A stretch of DNA of 64,000 bases from Cellulomonas sp. 73-145 (GCA_001898185.1 MKTI01000003.1:124001-188000); one strand, 5' to 3'. Positions 49,280 through 58,097 are shown, counted from the first letter of the stretch. Notes: generated by a model not told the origin, from the letters alone. Program-made: numbers and translations.

Positions 49280-49554
49280 GACGTCCGTCATGATCAGTTG
49301 CGCCCTCGGCGGGAACCGATCGCACGTGCTGGACGTCGAACGACCGTAGGGCAGTGGCGCAATTGGTAGCGCAGCGGTCTCCAAAACCGCAGGTTGCAGG
49401 TTCGAGTCCTGTCTGCCCTGCGCAAGCGGTCATCCGATCGCGAGCAGGTCTGCCGGACGGTCCAGCGGGTCACGCCGGCACCGCAGCCGTCAGGTCCCTC
49501 CGGGACGTGACGCGCGACGGATGTCCGGCTCGGCGCCAGCGACGTCCGTCATGA
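49280..49554 (+). repeat. 14-base direct repeat flanking tRNA-Trp
   Basis: GACGTCCGTCATGA occurs at 49280-49293 and again at 49541-49554, on either side of tRNA-Trp and 261 bases apart. The second copy lies just before the secE ribosome-binding site. Function unknown. Confidence 0.6.
49348..49420 (+). tRNA. tRNA-Trp(CCA)
   Basis: Acceptor AGGGCAG (49348-49354) pairs with CTGCCCT (49413-49419), with discriminator G at 49420. The anticodon loop CTCCAAA closed by GCGGT/ACCGC gives anticodon CCA (49381-49383). The T loop is TTCGAGT. Placement just upstream of secE-nusG is common in bacteria. Confidence 0.95.
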
Positions 49555-49570
49555 GAGGGAGAGGCCAGAC

Positions 49571-49852
49571 GTGAGCGAACCCGCACCCGCGGCTGCGTCC
49601 GAGGGCAAGGCGCCGCGCCGCAGCACGGCACCGAGCACTCGAGCCGGCGCGGAGCGTCGTGGGCTCTTCGCCCGCATCGCCCTGTTCTGGCGCCAGGTGG
49701 TCGCTGAGCTGAAGAAGGTGGTCTGGCCCACCCGCTCCGAGCTGGGCACCTACACGATGGTCGTGATCGCGTTCGTCGTGATCGTGATGGCCTTCATCAC
49801 GGTCGTCGACTTCGGCGCCGGCCAGCTCACCTTCTGGGTGTTCGGCGGCTGA
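49571..49852 (+). CDS. secE: preprotein translocase subunit SecE
   Basis: Essential single-span stabilising subunit of the SecYEG channel. It has the conserved amphipathic region WRQVVAELKKVVWPTRSEL and one transmembrane helix (VVIAFVVIVMAFITVVDF). At 93 residues it has a short Ala/Pro-rich N-terminal extension. GTG 49571 follows GAGAGGGAGAGG. First protein gene of the secE-nusG-rplK-rplA cluster. Confidence 0.95.
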   Translation: MSEPAPAAASEGKAPRRSTAPSTRAGAERRGLFARIALFWRQVVAELKKVVWPTRSELGTYTMVVIAFVVIVMAFITVVDFGAGQLTFWVFGG

Positions 49853-49913
49853 CCGCCCACCGGGACCCGTGAGGTCCCGCCAGTAAGTCCCCGAGCAGGA
49901 AGCAGGTTCGCAC

Positions 49914-50753
49914 GTGTCGCAGGAGTCGCCGCAGCCCACCCCGGGCGCCGAGGCCGAGCTCGAGGACGCCCTCGAGTCGGTCGAGGCCGTCGAGGGGACG
50001 TCGGACGTGGCTCCGTCCAGCACGGACGTGGACGAGGCGCCCGAGGACGAGCTCGCGCAGGACGAGGTCGAGCAGGACGAGGTCGCGGAGCCCGACGAGG
50101 TTGCAGAGCCCGACGAGGACGCGGCGTCCGACGAGGACGAGCCGGACCCCGACGAGGACCCGGTTGCTGCGTTCAAGGCCAAGCTCCGCCGGCTCCCGGG
50201 TGACTGGTACGTCATCCACTCGTACGCGGGCTACGAGAACCGGGTGAAGACGAACCTGGAGAACCGCACCCAGAGCCTCAACATGGAGGACTTCATCTAC
50301 CAGGTGGAGGTCCCCATGGAGGAGGTCGTGGAGATCAAGAACGCGCAGCGCAAGGTCGTCAAGCGCGTCCGGATCCCCGGCTACGTCCTGGTGCGCATGG
50401 ACCTGACGGACGAGTCGTGGGGCGCCGTGCGCCACACGCCCGGGGTCACCGGCTTCGTCGGCCACACCCACCAGCCCGTGCCGCTGACGCAGTCCGAGGT
50501 GTACTCGATGCTCGCGCCGAGCCTGCAGCCGGCCACCCCCGCGGCGGCCAAGGCCGCCAAGGCCGCGGCCCCTGTGCAGGTCGACTTCACCGTCGGCGAG
50601 TCGGTCACCGTCACCGACGGCGGCCCGTTCGACACGCTGCCGGCGACGATCTCCGAGATCAACCCCGAGAACCAGAAGCTCAAGGTGCTCGTCTCGCTGT
50701 TCGGCCGCGAGACCCCCGTGGAGCTGTCCTTCAGCCAGGTCTCCAAGATCTGA
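49914..50753 (+). CDS. nusG: transcription termination/antitermination protein NusG with acidic N-terminal extension
   Basis: Transcription elongation factor that contacts RNA polymerase and, in many bacteria, Rho and the ribosome. The NGN domain starts at about residue 95 ([21 protein letters not shown]) and includes [14 protein letters not shown] and [12 protein letters not shown]. The KOW domain is [28 protein letters not shown] (about 239-266). The first 90 residues are Glu/Asp-rich and probably disordered, a known actinobacterial trait. It has 279 residues from GTG 49914. Confidence 0.95.
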   Translation: MSQESPQPTPGAEAELEDALESVEAVEGTSDVAPSSTDVDEAPEDELAQDEVEQDEVAEPDEVAEPDEDAASDEDEPDPDEDPVAAFKAKLRRLPGDWYVIHSYAGYENRVKTNLENRTQSLNMEDFIYQVEVPMEEVVEIKNAQRKVVKRVRIPGYVLVRMDLTDESWGAVRHTPGVTGFVGHTHQPVPLTQSEVYSMLAPSLQPATPAAAKAAKAAAPVQVDFTVGESVTVTDGGPFDTLPATISEINPENQKLKVLVSLFGRETPVELSFSQVSKI

Positions 50754-50848
50754 CCCCCACCCCCTGATCCCGCCGGGCGGCGCTTGCCGCGCGGCAGTGC
50801 AACCGGGTCATCGCCCACGGCGTCGGCCCACGACAAGAACGGACTGCA

Positions 50849-51280
50849 ATGCCCCCGAAGAAGAAGGTCACCGGCCTCATCAAGCTCCAGATCAACGCTG
50901 GTGCTGCCACCCCCGCCCCGCCCATCGGCCCGGCGCTCGGTCAGCACGGCGTGAACATCATGGAGTTCTGCAAGGCCTACAACGCGGCGACCGAGTCGCA
51001 GCGCGGCAACGTCATCCCGGTCGAGATCACGGTGTACGAGGACCGCTCGTTCACCTTCGTCACCAAGACCCCGCCGGCCGCCGAGCTGATCAAGAAGGCC
51101 GCCGGTGTGGCCAAGGGCTCCCCGACGCCGCACACCACCAAGGTGGCCACCCTGACCAACGCCCAGGTCCGTGAGATCGCCAGCACCAAGCTGGAGGACC
51201 TCAACGCGAACGACCTGGACGCCGCCGCGAAGATCATCGCCGGCACCGCCCGCTCGATGGGCATCCGCGTCGAGGGCTGA
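50849..51280 (+). CDS. rplK: 50S ribosomal protein L11
   Basis: Binds 23S rRNA at the GTPase-associated centre. Standard sequence from [18 protein letters not shown] through [20 protein letters not shown] to ATARSMG-like terminal [12 protein letters not shown]. It has 143 residues. It is 95 bases after nusG, without obvious leader structure, and 74 bases before rplA. Confidence 0.98.
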   Translation: MPPKKKVTGLIKLQINAGAATPAPPIGPALGQHGVNIMEFCKAYNAATESQRGNVIPVEITVYEDRSFTFVTKTPPAAELIKKAAGVAKGSPTPHTTKVATLTNAQVREIASTKLEDLNANDLDAAAKIIAGTARSMGIRVEG

Positions 51281-51354
51281 GCCCCCGGCACGTCACACCA
51301 GTGGCAGGGCCCTGTGCGGCCCGTCGACCACGACTGCTGAACAAGGAGAAGCAG

Positions 51355-52071
51355 ATGGCCAAGCACAGCAAGAAGTACCGCGCCGCTCTCGAGAAGATCG
51401 AGGCCGGTCGCATCTACAGCCCGCTCGAGGCGGTGCGCCTGGCGAAGGAGACGTCGACGACGTCCTACCCGTCCACCGTCGAGGTCGCGTTCCGTCTCGG
51501 TGTCGACCCGCGCAAGGCGGACCAGATGGTCCGCGGCGTGGTTAACCTGCCGAACGGCACGGGCAAGACCGCACGCGTGATCGTGTTCGCCGTCGGTGAG
51601 CGTGCCGAGCAGGCGCGCGCCGCGGGTGCCGACGAGGTCGGTGGCGACGAGCTGATCGAGAAGGTCGCCGGTGGCTACACCGACTTCGACGCCGCCGTGG
51701 CGACGCCGGACCTGATGGGCAAGGTCGGTCGTCTGGGCAAGGTGCTGGGTCCCCGTGGCCTGATGCCGAACCCGAAGACCGGCACGGTGACGATGGACGT
51801 GGCCAAGGCCGTGTCCGACATCAAGGGCGGCAAGATCGAGTTCCGCGTGGACCGTCACGCGAACCTCAACTTCATCATCGGCAAGACGTCGTTCACCGAC
51901 GTGCAGCTGGTGGAGAACTACGCCGCGGCGCTCGAGGAGATCCTCCGGCTCAAGCCGGCCGCCTCGAAGGGTCGGTACATCTCCAAGGCGACGATGTCGA
52001 CGACGAACGGCCCGGGCATCCCGCTCGACCAGAACAAGACGCGTCGGCTCACGGAGGAGGACGCGGCCTGA
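51355..52071 (+). CDS. rplA: 50S ribosomal protein L1
   Basis: L1-stalk ribosomal protein. It shows [20 protein letters not shown], the [17 protein letters not shown] segment, [15 protein letters not shown] and [19 protein letters not shown]. It has 238 residues. AAGGAGAAGCAG precedes ATG 51355. In E. coli L1 represses its own operon; no clear mimic site was recognised here. Its terminator follows at 52097, after which the accessory cassette begins. Confidence 0.98.
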   Translation: MAKHSKKYRAALEKIEAGRIYSPLEAVRLAKETSTTSYPSTVEVAFRLGVDPRKADQMVRGVVNLPNGTGKTARVIVFAVGERAEQARAAGADEVGGDELIEKVAGGYTDFDAAVATPDLMGKVGRLGKVLGPRGLMPNPKTGTVTMDVAKAVSDIKGGKIEFRVDRHANLNFIIGKTSFTDVQLVENYAAALEEILRLKPAASKGRYISKATMSTTNGPGIPLDQNKTRRLTEEDAA

Positions 52072-52096
52072 CGGTCACCCTCCCCGCAGAACGAAC

Positions 52097-52131
52097 GAAG
52101 GCCCGGTCCGCAAGGACCGGGCCTTCGTCGT
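52097..52131 (+). terminator. rho-independent terminator after rplA
   Basis: GAAGGCCCGGTCC (52097-52109), loop GCAA and GGACCGGGCCTTC (52114-52126) form a perfect 13-bp stem followed by GTCGTT. It closes the secE-rplA transcript, so rplJ-rplL must have their own promoter. Confidence 0.9.
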
Positions 52132-52186
52132 TCCCGGGCGGCCCTCCGCCCGCCCGGGCCGCCCGCCGCGTGGCGGCAGGCGGTGC

Positions 52187-52235
52187 TCGTGGTGGCGGAA
52201 CGACCTCCCCCTGCGGGGCCGTTCCGCCACCACGA
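52187..52235 (-). terminator. terminator of the trypsin-like protease gene
   Basis: TCGTGGTGGCGGAACG (52187-52202) and CGTTCCGCCACCACGA (52220-52235) form a perfect 16-bp stem with a 17-base loop, 32 bases beyond the protease stop codon on the minus strand. It faces the rplA terminator back to back. Confidence 0.7.
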
Positions 52236-52267
52236 CGGTCAGCGCGGGCGGCGGTGCGGTGGGAGCG

Positions 52268-54034
52268 TCATCGACGCCGGCCCTGCCGCAGGCCCGCCAT
52301 CCAGCCCTCCCAGAACGCCCGGCGCAGCCGAAGCGTGGCGACCGCTCGTGCGCGGACGGCCCGATCGGCGGCCCAGACGCCGGAGGCCTCGGTGAACGGC
52401 TCGGTGAACGGTTCGGTGACCGTGGCGGCGACCGGTTCGGTGAAGGGCTCCGTGAACGGTTCGGTGAACGGCTGGGCCGCTGCGTCGGAGACCGGTTCGG
52501 TGAACGGCTCGGTGAAGGGTTCGGTGAACGGCTGGGCCGCTGCCTCGGTGAACGGTTCCGTGAAGGGCTCGGTGAAGGGTTCCGTGAACGGCTCTGTGAA
52601 CGGCTCGGTGAAGGGTTCCGTGAACGGCTGGGCCGCTGCCTCGGTGAACGGTTCCGTGAAGGGCTCGGTGAACGGCTGGGCCGCTGCTTCCGTGAACGGC
52701 TCGGTGAAGGGTTCCGTGAACGGCTCGGTGAACGGCTCCGTCGCCGCCTCCGGTCGCACGGCCGACGTCACGTCGTCTCCGGTCGGCACAGCGCTGACCC
52801 GGTCGGTCGGCCCCGCGCCCGGGCCTCCGGTACGCACGCCGTCCGTGGCCGCGCCGCCTCGTGGTGCCGTCGGACGCGCTCCGACGCCGTCACCCATCCC
52901 GAAGGCCGCCTCGATCGGCGGCAGCAGGACGTCCCGCCGGATGGACGCCACCAGCTGCGCCTGCGCAGCGCGTCGTGCGGCAATCGCGGCGACCGATGCC
53001 GGCGTGGCCACCTGGACCCCGAGCGTCGCCAGGACCACGTCGATGGGGCTGGACACGGCGAAGCTGCCGTCGTCCTCGGCGGACCAGTGCAGCCCGACCA
53101 CCCGGCCCTGAGGGTCGACCACGGCCGAGCCGGAGTCGCCGCCGGCGGAGAACCGCGAGGTGCCCGGCGCAGGTTCGATCCGCAGCTGGTCTCGCAGGAT
53201 CTTCGGGCCCGTGCCGGGGCCGAAGTCGACCTTGACCGTCAGGTCGGTCGAGGCGACCACGCCGGACGTCAGACCCGTCGTGCGTCCGTGCTTGCGGACG
53301 GCTGTGCCGACCTCCGCGTACGCCCAGCCTGTCACGGCTCCGATGCCGACGACGGCGGGGGTCCACCGCGCACCGGGCGCCAGGGCCACCACGGCGGCGT
53401 CGACACGTTCCGTCAGCACGCCGCGCGCCAGCGAGCCGAACCGGTCCGCCGGGGACCCGCCGTCGGCGACCGCCGGCTGCACCCAGACGCTGCCGACGTC
53501 CTCGAGGCCGTCGCCGGCGGCGACGTGCCAGTTCGTCAGGGCCAGCGTGCGGTCCGTCCCGGGCTCGGTCACCAGCAGCCCGAGCGTGCCGTTCACCGAG
53601 CGGAGGCGCGCGCCCTCGTCGGACGGCAGCGTGACGGGGTCCAGGGGGCCGATCGACATGCCGCCGGCGAGGGGTCGGAACCGTTCCGGGCTGACCGGCG
53701 GGGGCGCCGTCGGCTCGAGCCCGACGTGATGCACCACGACGTCGGTCGGCACGCCCTCGATCTGCTCGGGGATGCGCTCCCCGGGGCCGAGCTCGTCGGC
53801 GCCGCGCTTCACCTCGACGTGGACCACGATCGCCAGCACGCCGGAGCGTCGGCCACCGGTGAGCTTCTCCGCGATGTCGACACCGACGACGCCGGGCCGG
53901 GCGAGCAGCGCGTCCTCCGCTGCGCGCTTCACCGGCCGCACCTCGGCGCGCCCCGGCGGCTCGGCGGCCGCCGACGGCGGAGGAGCGACGGTCGGCGACG
54001 GGCTCGAGGGCACTGGTCGCTCCGGTGCGGTCAT
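52268..54034 (-). CDS. trypsin-like serine protease with PFTE tetrapeptide-repeat tail
   Basis: 588-residue protein, no signal peptide or transmembrane segment, so probably cytoplasmic. After a Pro-rich start, residues about 33-105 form a small domain (LLARPGVVGVDIAEKL, GERIPEQIEGVPTDVVV) that often precedes NAL1-like trypsin domains. The peptidase domain (about 140-345) has a plausible triad: H170 (LTNWHVAAG), D212 (ERVDAAVVAL) and S301 (GGDSGSAVVD). Residues 432-549 are 22 PFTE units, with spacers AAAQ, PVSDAAAQ and PVAATVTE. The C-terminal 39 residues are basic with a Trp/Leu-rich helix (RRAFWEGWMAGLRQG). AGGAG lies about 10 bases before ATG 54034; ATG 54052 is an alternative. Divergent from the sigma/CHAT operon. 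Substrate unknown. Confidence 0.82.
   Translation of the reverse strand: MTAPERPVPSSPSPTVAPPPSAAAEPPGRAEVRPVKRAAEDALLARPGVVGVDIAEKLTGGRRSGVLAIVVHVEVKRGADELGPGERIPEQIEGVPTDVVVHHVGLEPTAPPPVSPERFRPLAGGMSIGPLDPVTLPSDEGARLRSVNGTLGLLVTEPGTDRTLALTNWHVAAGDGLEDVGSVWVQPAVADGGSPADRFGSLARGVLTERVDAAVVALAPGARWTPAVVGIGAVTGWAYAEVGTAVRKHGRTTGLTSGVVASTDLTVKVDFGPGTGPKILRDQLRIEPAPGTSRFSAGGDSGSAVVDPQGRVVGLHWSAEDDGSFAVSSPIDVVLATLGVQVATPASVAAIAARRAAQAQLVASIRRDVLLPPIEAAFGMGDGVGARPTAPRGGAATDGVRTGGPGAGPTDRVSAVPTGDDVTSAVRPEAATEPFTEPFTEPFTEPFTEAAAQPFTEPFTEPFTEAAAQPFTEPFTEPFTEPFTEPFTEPFTEPFTEAAAQPFTEPFTEPFTEPVSDAAAQPFTEPFTEPFTEPVAATVTEPFTEPFTEASGVWAADRAVRARAVATLRLRRAFWEGWMAGLRQGRRR
52388..52741 (-). repeat. 12-bp minisatellite encoding PFTE repeats
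   Basis: 118 codons made of 22 copies of the 12-base unit for Pro-Phe-Thr-Glu, grouped 4-3-7-3-3-2 and separated by 4- or 8-residue spacers ending mostly in AAAQ. Units differ by synonymous changes (GGTTCGGTGAAC, GGCTCCGTGAAC and similar on the plus strand). Unit length is divisible by three, so copy-number change would not shift the frame. Confidence 0.95.
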
Positions 54035-54109
54035 CGGGTACGCACTCCTCATGGCTCAGGCACGGCGCGGGGGCGCCACGCGATCGACAGGAGCATCCCG
54101 CGGCCTGCC

Positions 54110-54155
54110 AGATACAGGGTCTTTTCGCCCGACGGATCGCCGGACCGGTGTATCT
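54110..54155. promoter_or_regulatory. inverted shared motif between divergent protease and sigma genes
   Basis: CAGATACA (54109-54116) and TGTATCTG (54149-54156) are the same 8-base motif in opposite orientation, so each divergent gene has TGTATCTG pointing toward it (about 76 bases before the protease start, about 180 before the sigma start). AT-containing symmetric elements are rare in this sequence. They could be a joint operator or matching promoter elements. The 300-base gap contains no gene. Confidence 0.4.
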
Positions 54156-54257
54156 GCGTGCGACGGTGCTGCTCCTGACCCTCGACGCGGCTGGACGTGG
54201 GGGACGTCGACGCCGTCGCGAGCGGGCACCGCGACGGGCCGGAGGTCCCTTGCGTCC

Positions 54258-54287
54258 TTGTCTGGGTTGTCCGGGTCGTCCTAGTCT
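54258..54287 (+). promoter_or_regulatory. candidate promoter of the sigma/CHAT operon
   Basis: TTGTCT (54258-54263) and TAGTCT (54282-54287) are separated by 18 bases and lie 48 bases before the sigma-factor start. This resembles a housekeeping (-35 TTGNNN, -10 TANNNT) promoter. Confidence 0.4.
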
Positions 54288-54335
54288 GCACGGCAGGGGC
54301 GGCCACCCGCCGAGGACACGTGCGAGGGGTCGATG

Positions 54336-54965
54336 ATGAGTGACGAGGTGGTGGGACCGGTCGAGGCCGGGCTCCGCGACCAGGAGCAAGGGCTCGCGCT
54401 GCGCGCGGCGCACGCCGTGCTGGCCTATCGCGCCGGTGACCGTGCCCCCCTCGCCGAGCTCGTCGAGGTGATGACACCCCTGCTGTGGCACACGGTGCGG
54501 GCGCAGGGTGCGGATCCCGAGCAGGCTCAGGACGTCGTCCAGAACGTCTGGCTCACGCTGGTGCGCGACATCGAGACGATCCGCGACCCCCGCGCCACGC
54601 TGCAGTGGATGCTCGTCACCGCGCGCCGGGCGGCATGGCGGACGGTGCGCCGCAGTCGCGACGAGCTGGTGCGCCAGCAGCAGGACGAGACGGTGACGGA
54701 CTGGCTCGCCGCCCCCCTGGACCAGCTGCCCGACGTCGTCGCCGTGCGCGACGAGCGCGACCGGGCGCTGTGGCGGCACGTGCGGGAGCTGCCCGAGCGC
54801 TGCCGGCAGCTGCTCGGGCTGGTGGCGACGGTCGACCGACCCGACTACGCCGTCGTGTCGCGCTCCCTCGGGATGCCGGTCGGGAGCATCGGGCCGACGC
54901 GCGGCCGCTGCCTGGCCAAGCTCCGCCAGGCACTCACCTCCGATCCCACGTGGAGCCTGGTGTGA
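54336..54965 (+). CDS. sigma-70 family (ECF-like) RNA polymerase sigma factor
   Basis: 209-residue sigma factor with region 2 (TPLLWHTVRAQGADPEQAQDVVQNVWLTLVRDIETI, residues about 46-81) and region 4 (LPERCRQLLGLVATVDRPDYAVVSRSLGMPVGSIGPTRGRCLAKLR, about 149-194) and nothing between them but a charged linker, so ECF-type architecture. No anti-sigma factor with a HxxxCxxC zinc motif is adjacent. The start ATG 54336 has AGGGG six bases upstream; ATG 54333 is equally possible. Its stop overlaps the next gene start (GTGA). It may direct transcription of this operon and the divergent protease gene, by inference from context. Confidence 0.88.
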   Translation: MSDEVVGPVEAGLRDQEQGLALRAAHAVLAYRAGDRAPLAELVEVMTPLLWHTVRAQGADPEQAQDVVQNVWLTLVRDIETIRDPRATLQWMLVTARRAAWRTVRRSRDELVRQQQDETVTDWLAAPLDQLPDVVAVRDERDRALWRHVRELPERCRQLLGLVATVDRPDYAVVSRSLGMPVGSIGPTRGRCLAKLRQALTSDPTWSLV

Positions 54966-55465
54966 ACGCCGACGGCCGCGAGCTCGAGGCCCTCGCCGAC
55001 GCCCCGCTCGACATGCTCGACCTCGAGGTGCTGCGCCGGCTCGACGCCCTGGTCGACGCTGTCGACCCCGTCCCGGCGGGCCTGGTGGAACGGATCGGCA
55101 TCGCGTTGACCGTCGAGGCCCTGCACGCGGAGGTCGCCGAGCTGCACCTGGTCGGCGAGGCCGCGGGTGCGGTACGCGCCGACGAGACCAGCATCGAGGC
55201 CGGCACGATCACCTTCACCACCGACGTGCTGACGGTGATGGTGTCCGTGCACCCGGAGGGGGACCGGTTGCGGGTGGACGGCTGGGCCGCCCCGGCGGGA
55301 CTGCTGACGGTCGAGCTGCACCAGCACGGCGACGTCGTCGTGACCAGCTCGAACGCGGACGGCAGGTTCTCCTTCTCGGACGTGGAGCGTGGACCGGCGA
55401 GATTCGTCCTGCGCCGTCCGGCCGAGCCCACCGTGCCGATCGTGACCCCGCAGATCGAGCTGTAG
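54962..55465 (+). CDS. uncharacterised protein between sigma factor and CHAT peptidase
   Basis: 167-residue protein that I do not recognise. The N-terminal half is acidic and helical (LDMLDLEVLRRLDALVDAVDPVP, then GLVERIGIALTVEAL). The C-terminal half is all-beta: LLTVELHQHGDVVVTSSNADGRFSFSDVERGPARFVLRRP (about 115-155) looks like a carboxypeptidase-regulatory (transthyretin-like) beta sandwich. There is no signal peptide and no transmembrane segment. It is coupled by 4-base overlap to the sigma gene and ends 4 bases before the CHAT gene. The position would fit a regulator or adaptor for either neighbour; it lacks zinc anti-sigma features. Confidence 0.75.
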   Translation: MNADGRELEALADAPLDMLDLEVLRRLDALVDAVDPVPAGLVERIGIALTVEALHAEVAELHLVGEAAGAVRADETSIEAGTITFTTDVLTVMVSVHPEGDRLRVDGWAAPAGLLTVELHQHGDVVVTSSNADGRFSFSDVERGPARFVLRRPAEPTVPIVTPQIEL

Positions 55466-55469
55466 CCGG

Positions 55470-58097
55470 ATGTGCCCCACCGGTGCCCCGGCGCAGGCCG
55501 GGTCGCCGGACCTGGCGGAGCTGACGCTGCGCGTGCGCGAGGCGGAACGGGAGAACGCCGAAGGGCGGCCGGCGCGAGCCCGCCGTCGTCTGCTCCCGGT
55601 GCTGCGGACGCTCGACGCCGTGCCGGACGGGGACCCGGACGTGGTGCGCGTGCGCGCGTGGGCGTTGATGGAGCTGGCACGCAGCGAGTTCGAGACGCAC
55701 GGCAGCGCCGACGCCACGGTCCAGCGGCTCGACGAGATGGTGGAGGCCCAGGCCATCCAGCGGTCGCAGGCGTCCGGCGCCGGGTGGCCGGGACTGCGGC
55801 CCGCGGTGGCCGGCCTGCACGGTCTGCTCGCGCTGCGCGCGGGCCGGCTCGACGAGGCGCTGACCTGGCTGGACACCGCTGTCATGCACATCGCGGACGC
55901 CGAGCCCCTGGACGCCTGCCGCATGCTGCTCAACCGCGGCGTCGTCCATGCCGAGCGTCGCGAGCTCGGGCAGGCGCGCGCGGACTACGCCGAGTGCGCT
56001 CGGCGGGCGCGTGCCGAGGGGTTCGCCCGCCTGCAGTTCAAGGCGGAGCACAACCGCGGTCACCTGGAGCTCTACGCCGGACGGCTGCCGCAGGCGCTCG
56101 CGCGGATGGAGGCGGCCGCCCGCACGATGCCGGGGCAGTGGCCGATCGCGCTCCTCGACCGCGCCCTCGTGCTGCTCGAGGCCGGCCTGGTCCAGGTCGC
56201 GGACCGCACCTTCGCCGAGGCGGCCGCCCAGTTCGCGGACCAGCACCTGCCGCACGACGTGGGGGAGTGCGAGCTGGGCCGGGCGGAGTGCGCCGCCGTG
56301 CGTGGCGACTCGGCGGCGGCTCGGCAGCACGCGGCCGTGGCGCGGCACCTCTTCCGCCGCAGGGGCGACGAGACGTGGGTGGTGCGCGCGACGCTCGGGG
56401 AGCTGCAGGCGGACGCGGCTCTCCTCGCCGCGGCACCTGAGCAGGATGCCGCGCTGCGCCGACGGTGGGCCTCGGTGTCGCGCCGGGCCGCCCGCGTCGA
56501 GGAGCTGTGCCGGCAGACCGGGCGACCGCTGTGGGCGCTGAGCGCCGCGTGCCTCCGGGTCGAGGCCGATCTCGCGCGCGGTGCCTGCGACGACCCGGCG
56601 GCGACGCTCGAGATGCTCGGCCCCGTGCCGGTCGAGGCGCCGATCGCGGTACGGCTCCAGGCGCGCCGTGTCCGAGCCCTCCTCCAGCTCGCGGCGGGCC
56701 GACGCGAGGCCGCGGTCCGCGACGTGCGCGCCGGCCAGCGGGACCTGCGCGTGCACCGCGCCCGGTTCGGCTCGCTCGACCTGCGCACGGCCGGCGCGGT
56801 GCACGGCACCGCCCTGGCCGACCTCGACCTCCAGCTCGCAACGGCCACCGGCCGCCCGGGATCGGTGCTGGACGCCGTGGAGCGGGTGCGCGCGGTGATC
56901 GGCGGCACACCGCGGGTCACGCCGCCGGAGGATCCCGTCACCGCGACCCTGCTCACCGAGCTGCGCCAGCTGGTCGCCGAGAACCGCAACCTCCAGGGCC
57001 GTCCGGCCAGCGACCCAGGACGTGACCGGCTGCTGGCCGACAGCCGTCGCCTGCAGCACGAGATCCTGGCGCGCTCGTGGCACGAGCAGGGTCGTCTGGC
57101 GGACGACCGTGCGGCTCGGTCGGCGGAGGTCCGGCGCGCGCTGTCCGACCACCCCGGCGCGGTCCTGGTGGACGTGGTCGAGCACCGCGGCGAGGTGCTC
57201 GGGGTGCGCGCCGACACCTCGGGCCTGCGTCTTCGCAGGCTCGGCGATGCCGCGCCGTTGCGCGAGCACGTGCACCGGGTGCACGCGGACCTGGAGGTGC
57301 TGGCGAACCCGCTCGTCCCGCGCGACCTGCGGGCGGCGGCAGCGCGGTCGCTGGGTGAGGGGCTCGAGGCGCTGCAGCGCACGCTGGGCGCGGTGGTCGA
57401 CGAGGGCGGTGCCGAGCTCGTCGTCGTCGCCGGCGGGTGGCTCGGCCTGGTGCCGTGGGCGATGCTGCCGGCGCGGCGTGGTCTGCCGACGGTCGTGGCG
57501 CCCTCGGTGCGCCACTGGCTCACCCATGCCGGGGCCGCGCCGCGCCGTCCGGAGCGGGTCACCGCCGCCGCGGGACCGGGTCTGGTGCACGGTGAGGACG
57601 AGGCCCGCCGGGTCGCCGGTCTGTGGCCGGCCGCCAGCGCGCTGGTCGGGGAGCAGGCGACCGTCGGACGGATGGTCGAGCTGCTCGCGTCCCCGGGGAT
57701 CGTGCACCTGGCCGCCCACGGCCGGCACGAGCCGGACAACCCGCTGTTCTCCTCGGTCCGCCTGGCAGACGGTCCGCTGTTCGCGCACGAGCTCGACGGC
57801 GGTGGCAGCCCGCCGCACCTGGTGGTCCTCTCGTCGTGCGAGGTCGGACGTACGAGCGTGCGCGCCGGCGGCGAGGCCCTCGGCATGGCGAGCGTGCTGC
57901 TGCGGACGGGTGTCGGTGCCGTGGTGGCCGCGACGGCGCCGCTGCCCGACGACACGGCGATACGAGTGATGACGCGGGCGCACCAGCTGCTCCGCGACGG
58001 GGAGCCGATCGCCCCGGCTCTGGCCCGGGCCACGGCCGAGGACCTGGCCGTCACCGGTCAGCACGTCCCCCTGCAGGTGTTCGGCGCCCCCGTCTGA
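55470..58097 (+). CDS. TPR-CHAT caspase-like peptidase
   Basis: 875-residue protein. The first 450 residues are helical repeats of tetratricopeptide type, for example [43 protein letters not shown] and [21 protein letters not shown] (each 19-22 residues, repeated at about 35-45-residue spacing). The C-terminal part (about 560-875) is a CHAT domain of the caspase-like clan CD with catalytic H750 ([17 protein letters not shown]) and C790 ([17 protein letters not shown]). No signal peptide, so cytoplasmic. Such TPR-CHAT proteins are activated by a partner or ligand sensed through the repeats. ATG 55470 is 4 bases after the preceding stop. Confidence 0.88.
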   Translation: MCPTGAPAQAGSPDLAELTLRVREAERENAEGRPARARRRLLPVLRTLDAVPDGDPDVVRVRAWALMELARSEFETHGSADATVQRLDEMVEAQAIQRSQASGAGWPGLRPAVAGLHGLLALRAGRLDEALTWLDTAVMHIADAEPLDACRMLLNRGVVHAERRELGQARADYAECARRARAEGFARLQFKAEHNRGHLELYAGRLPQALARMEAAARTMPGQWPIALLDRALVLLEAGLVQVADRTFAEAAAQFADQHLPHDVGECELGRAECAAVRGDSAAARQHAAVARHLFRRRGDETWVVRATLGELQADAALLAAAPEQDAALRRRWASVSRRAARVEELCRQTGRPLWALSAACLRVEADLARGACDDPAATLEMLGPVPVEAPIAVRLQARRVRALLQLAAGRREAAVRDVRAGQRDLRVHRARFGSLDLRTAGAVHGTALADLDLQLATATGRPGSVLDAVERVRAVIGGTPRVTPPEDPVTATLLTELRQLVAENRNLQGRPASDPGRDRLLADSRRLQHEILARSWHEQGRLADDRAARSAEVRRALSDHPGAVLVDVVEHRGEVLGVRADTSGLRLRRLGDAAPLREHVHRVHADLEVLANPLVPRDLRAAAARSLGEGLEALQRTLGAVVDEGGAELVVVAGGWLGLVPWAMLPARRGLPTVVAPSVRHWLTHAGAAPRRPERVTAAAGPGLVHGEDEARRVAGLWPAASALVGEQATVGRMVELLASPGIVHLAAHGRHEPDNPLFSSVRLADGPLFAHELDGGGSPPHLVVLSSCEVGRTSVRAGGEALGMASVLLRTGVGAVVAATAPLPDDTAIRVMTRAHQLLRDGEPIAPALARATAEDLAVTGQHVPLQVFGAPV

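Noticed and set aside
49280..49554. attL/attR of an element integrated at tRNA-Trp
   Set aside because: Repeats do not include the tRNA 3' end, only 261 bases apart, and there is no integrase or cargo.
52388..52741. Possible CRISPR array because of regularly repeated 12-base units
   Set aside because: Units are contiguous, coding, in frame, and without unique spacers; no cas genes are present.
52170..53111. Plus-strand open frame with SVNGSVKGS repeats
   Set aside because: It is the reverse complement of the PFTE repeat region read in another frame; the minus-strand protease has domain homology, catalytic residues and a ribosome-binding site.
55470..58097. TPR-CHAT as the effector of a type III-E CRISPR (Cas7-11) system
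   Set aside because: No gRAMP/Cas7-11, Csx30/Csx31-like gene or CRISPR array is nearby. It does have a linked sigma factor, a loose parallel to that system, but the proteins around it look different.
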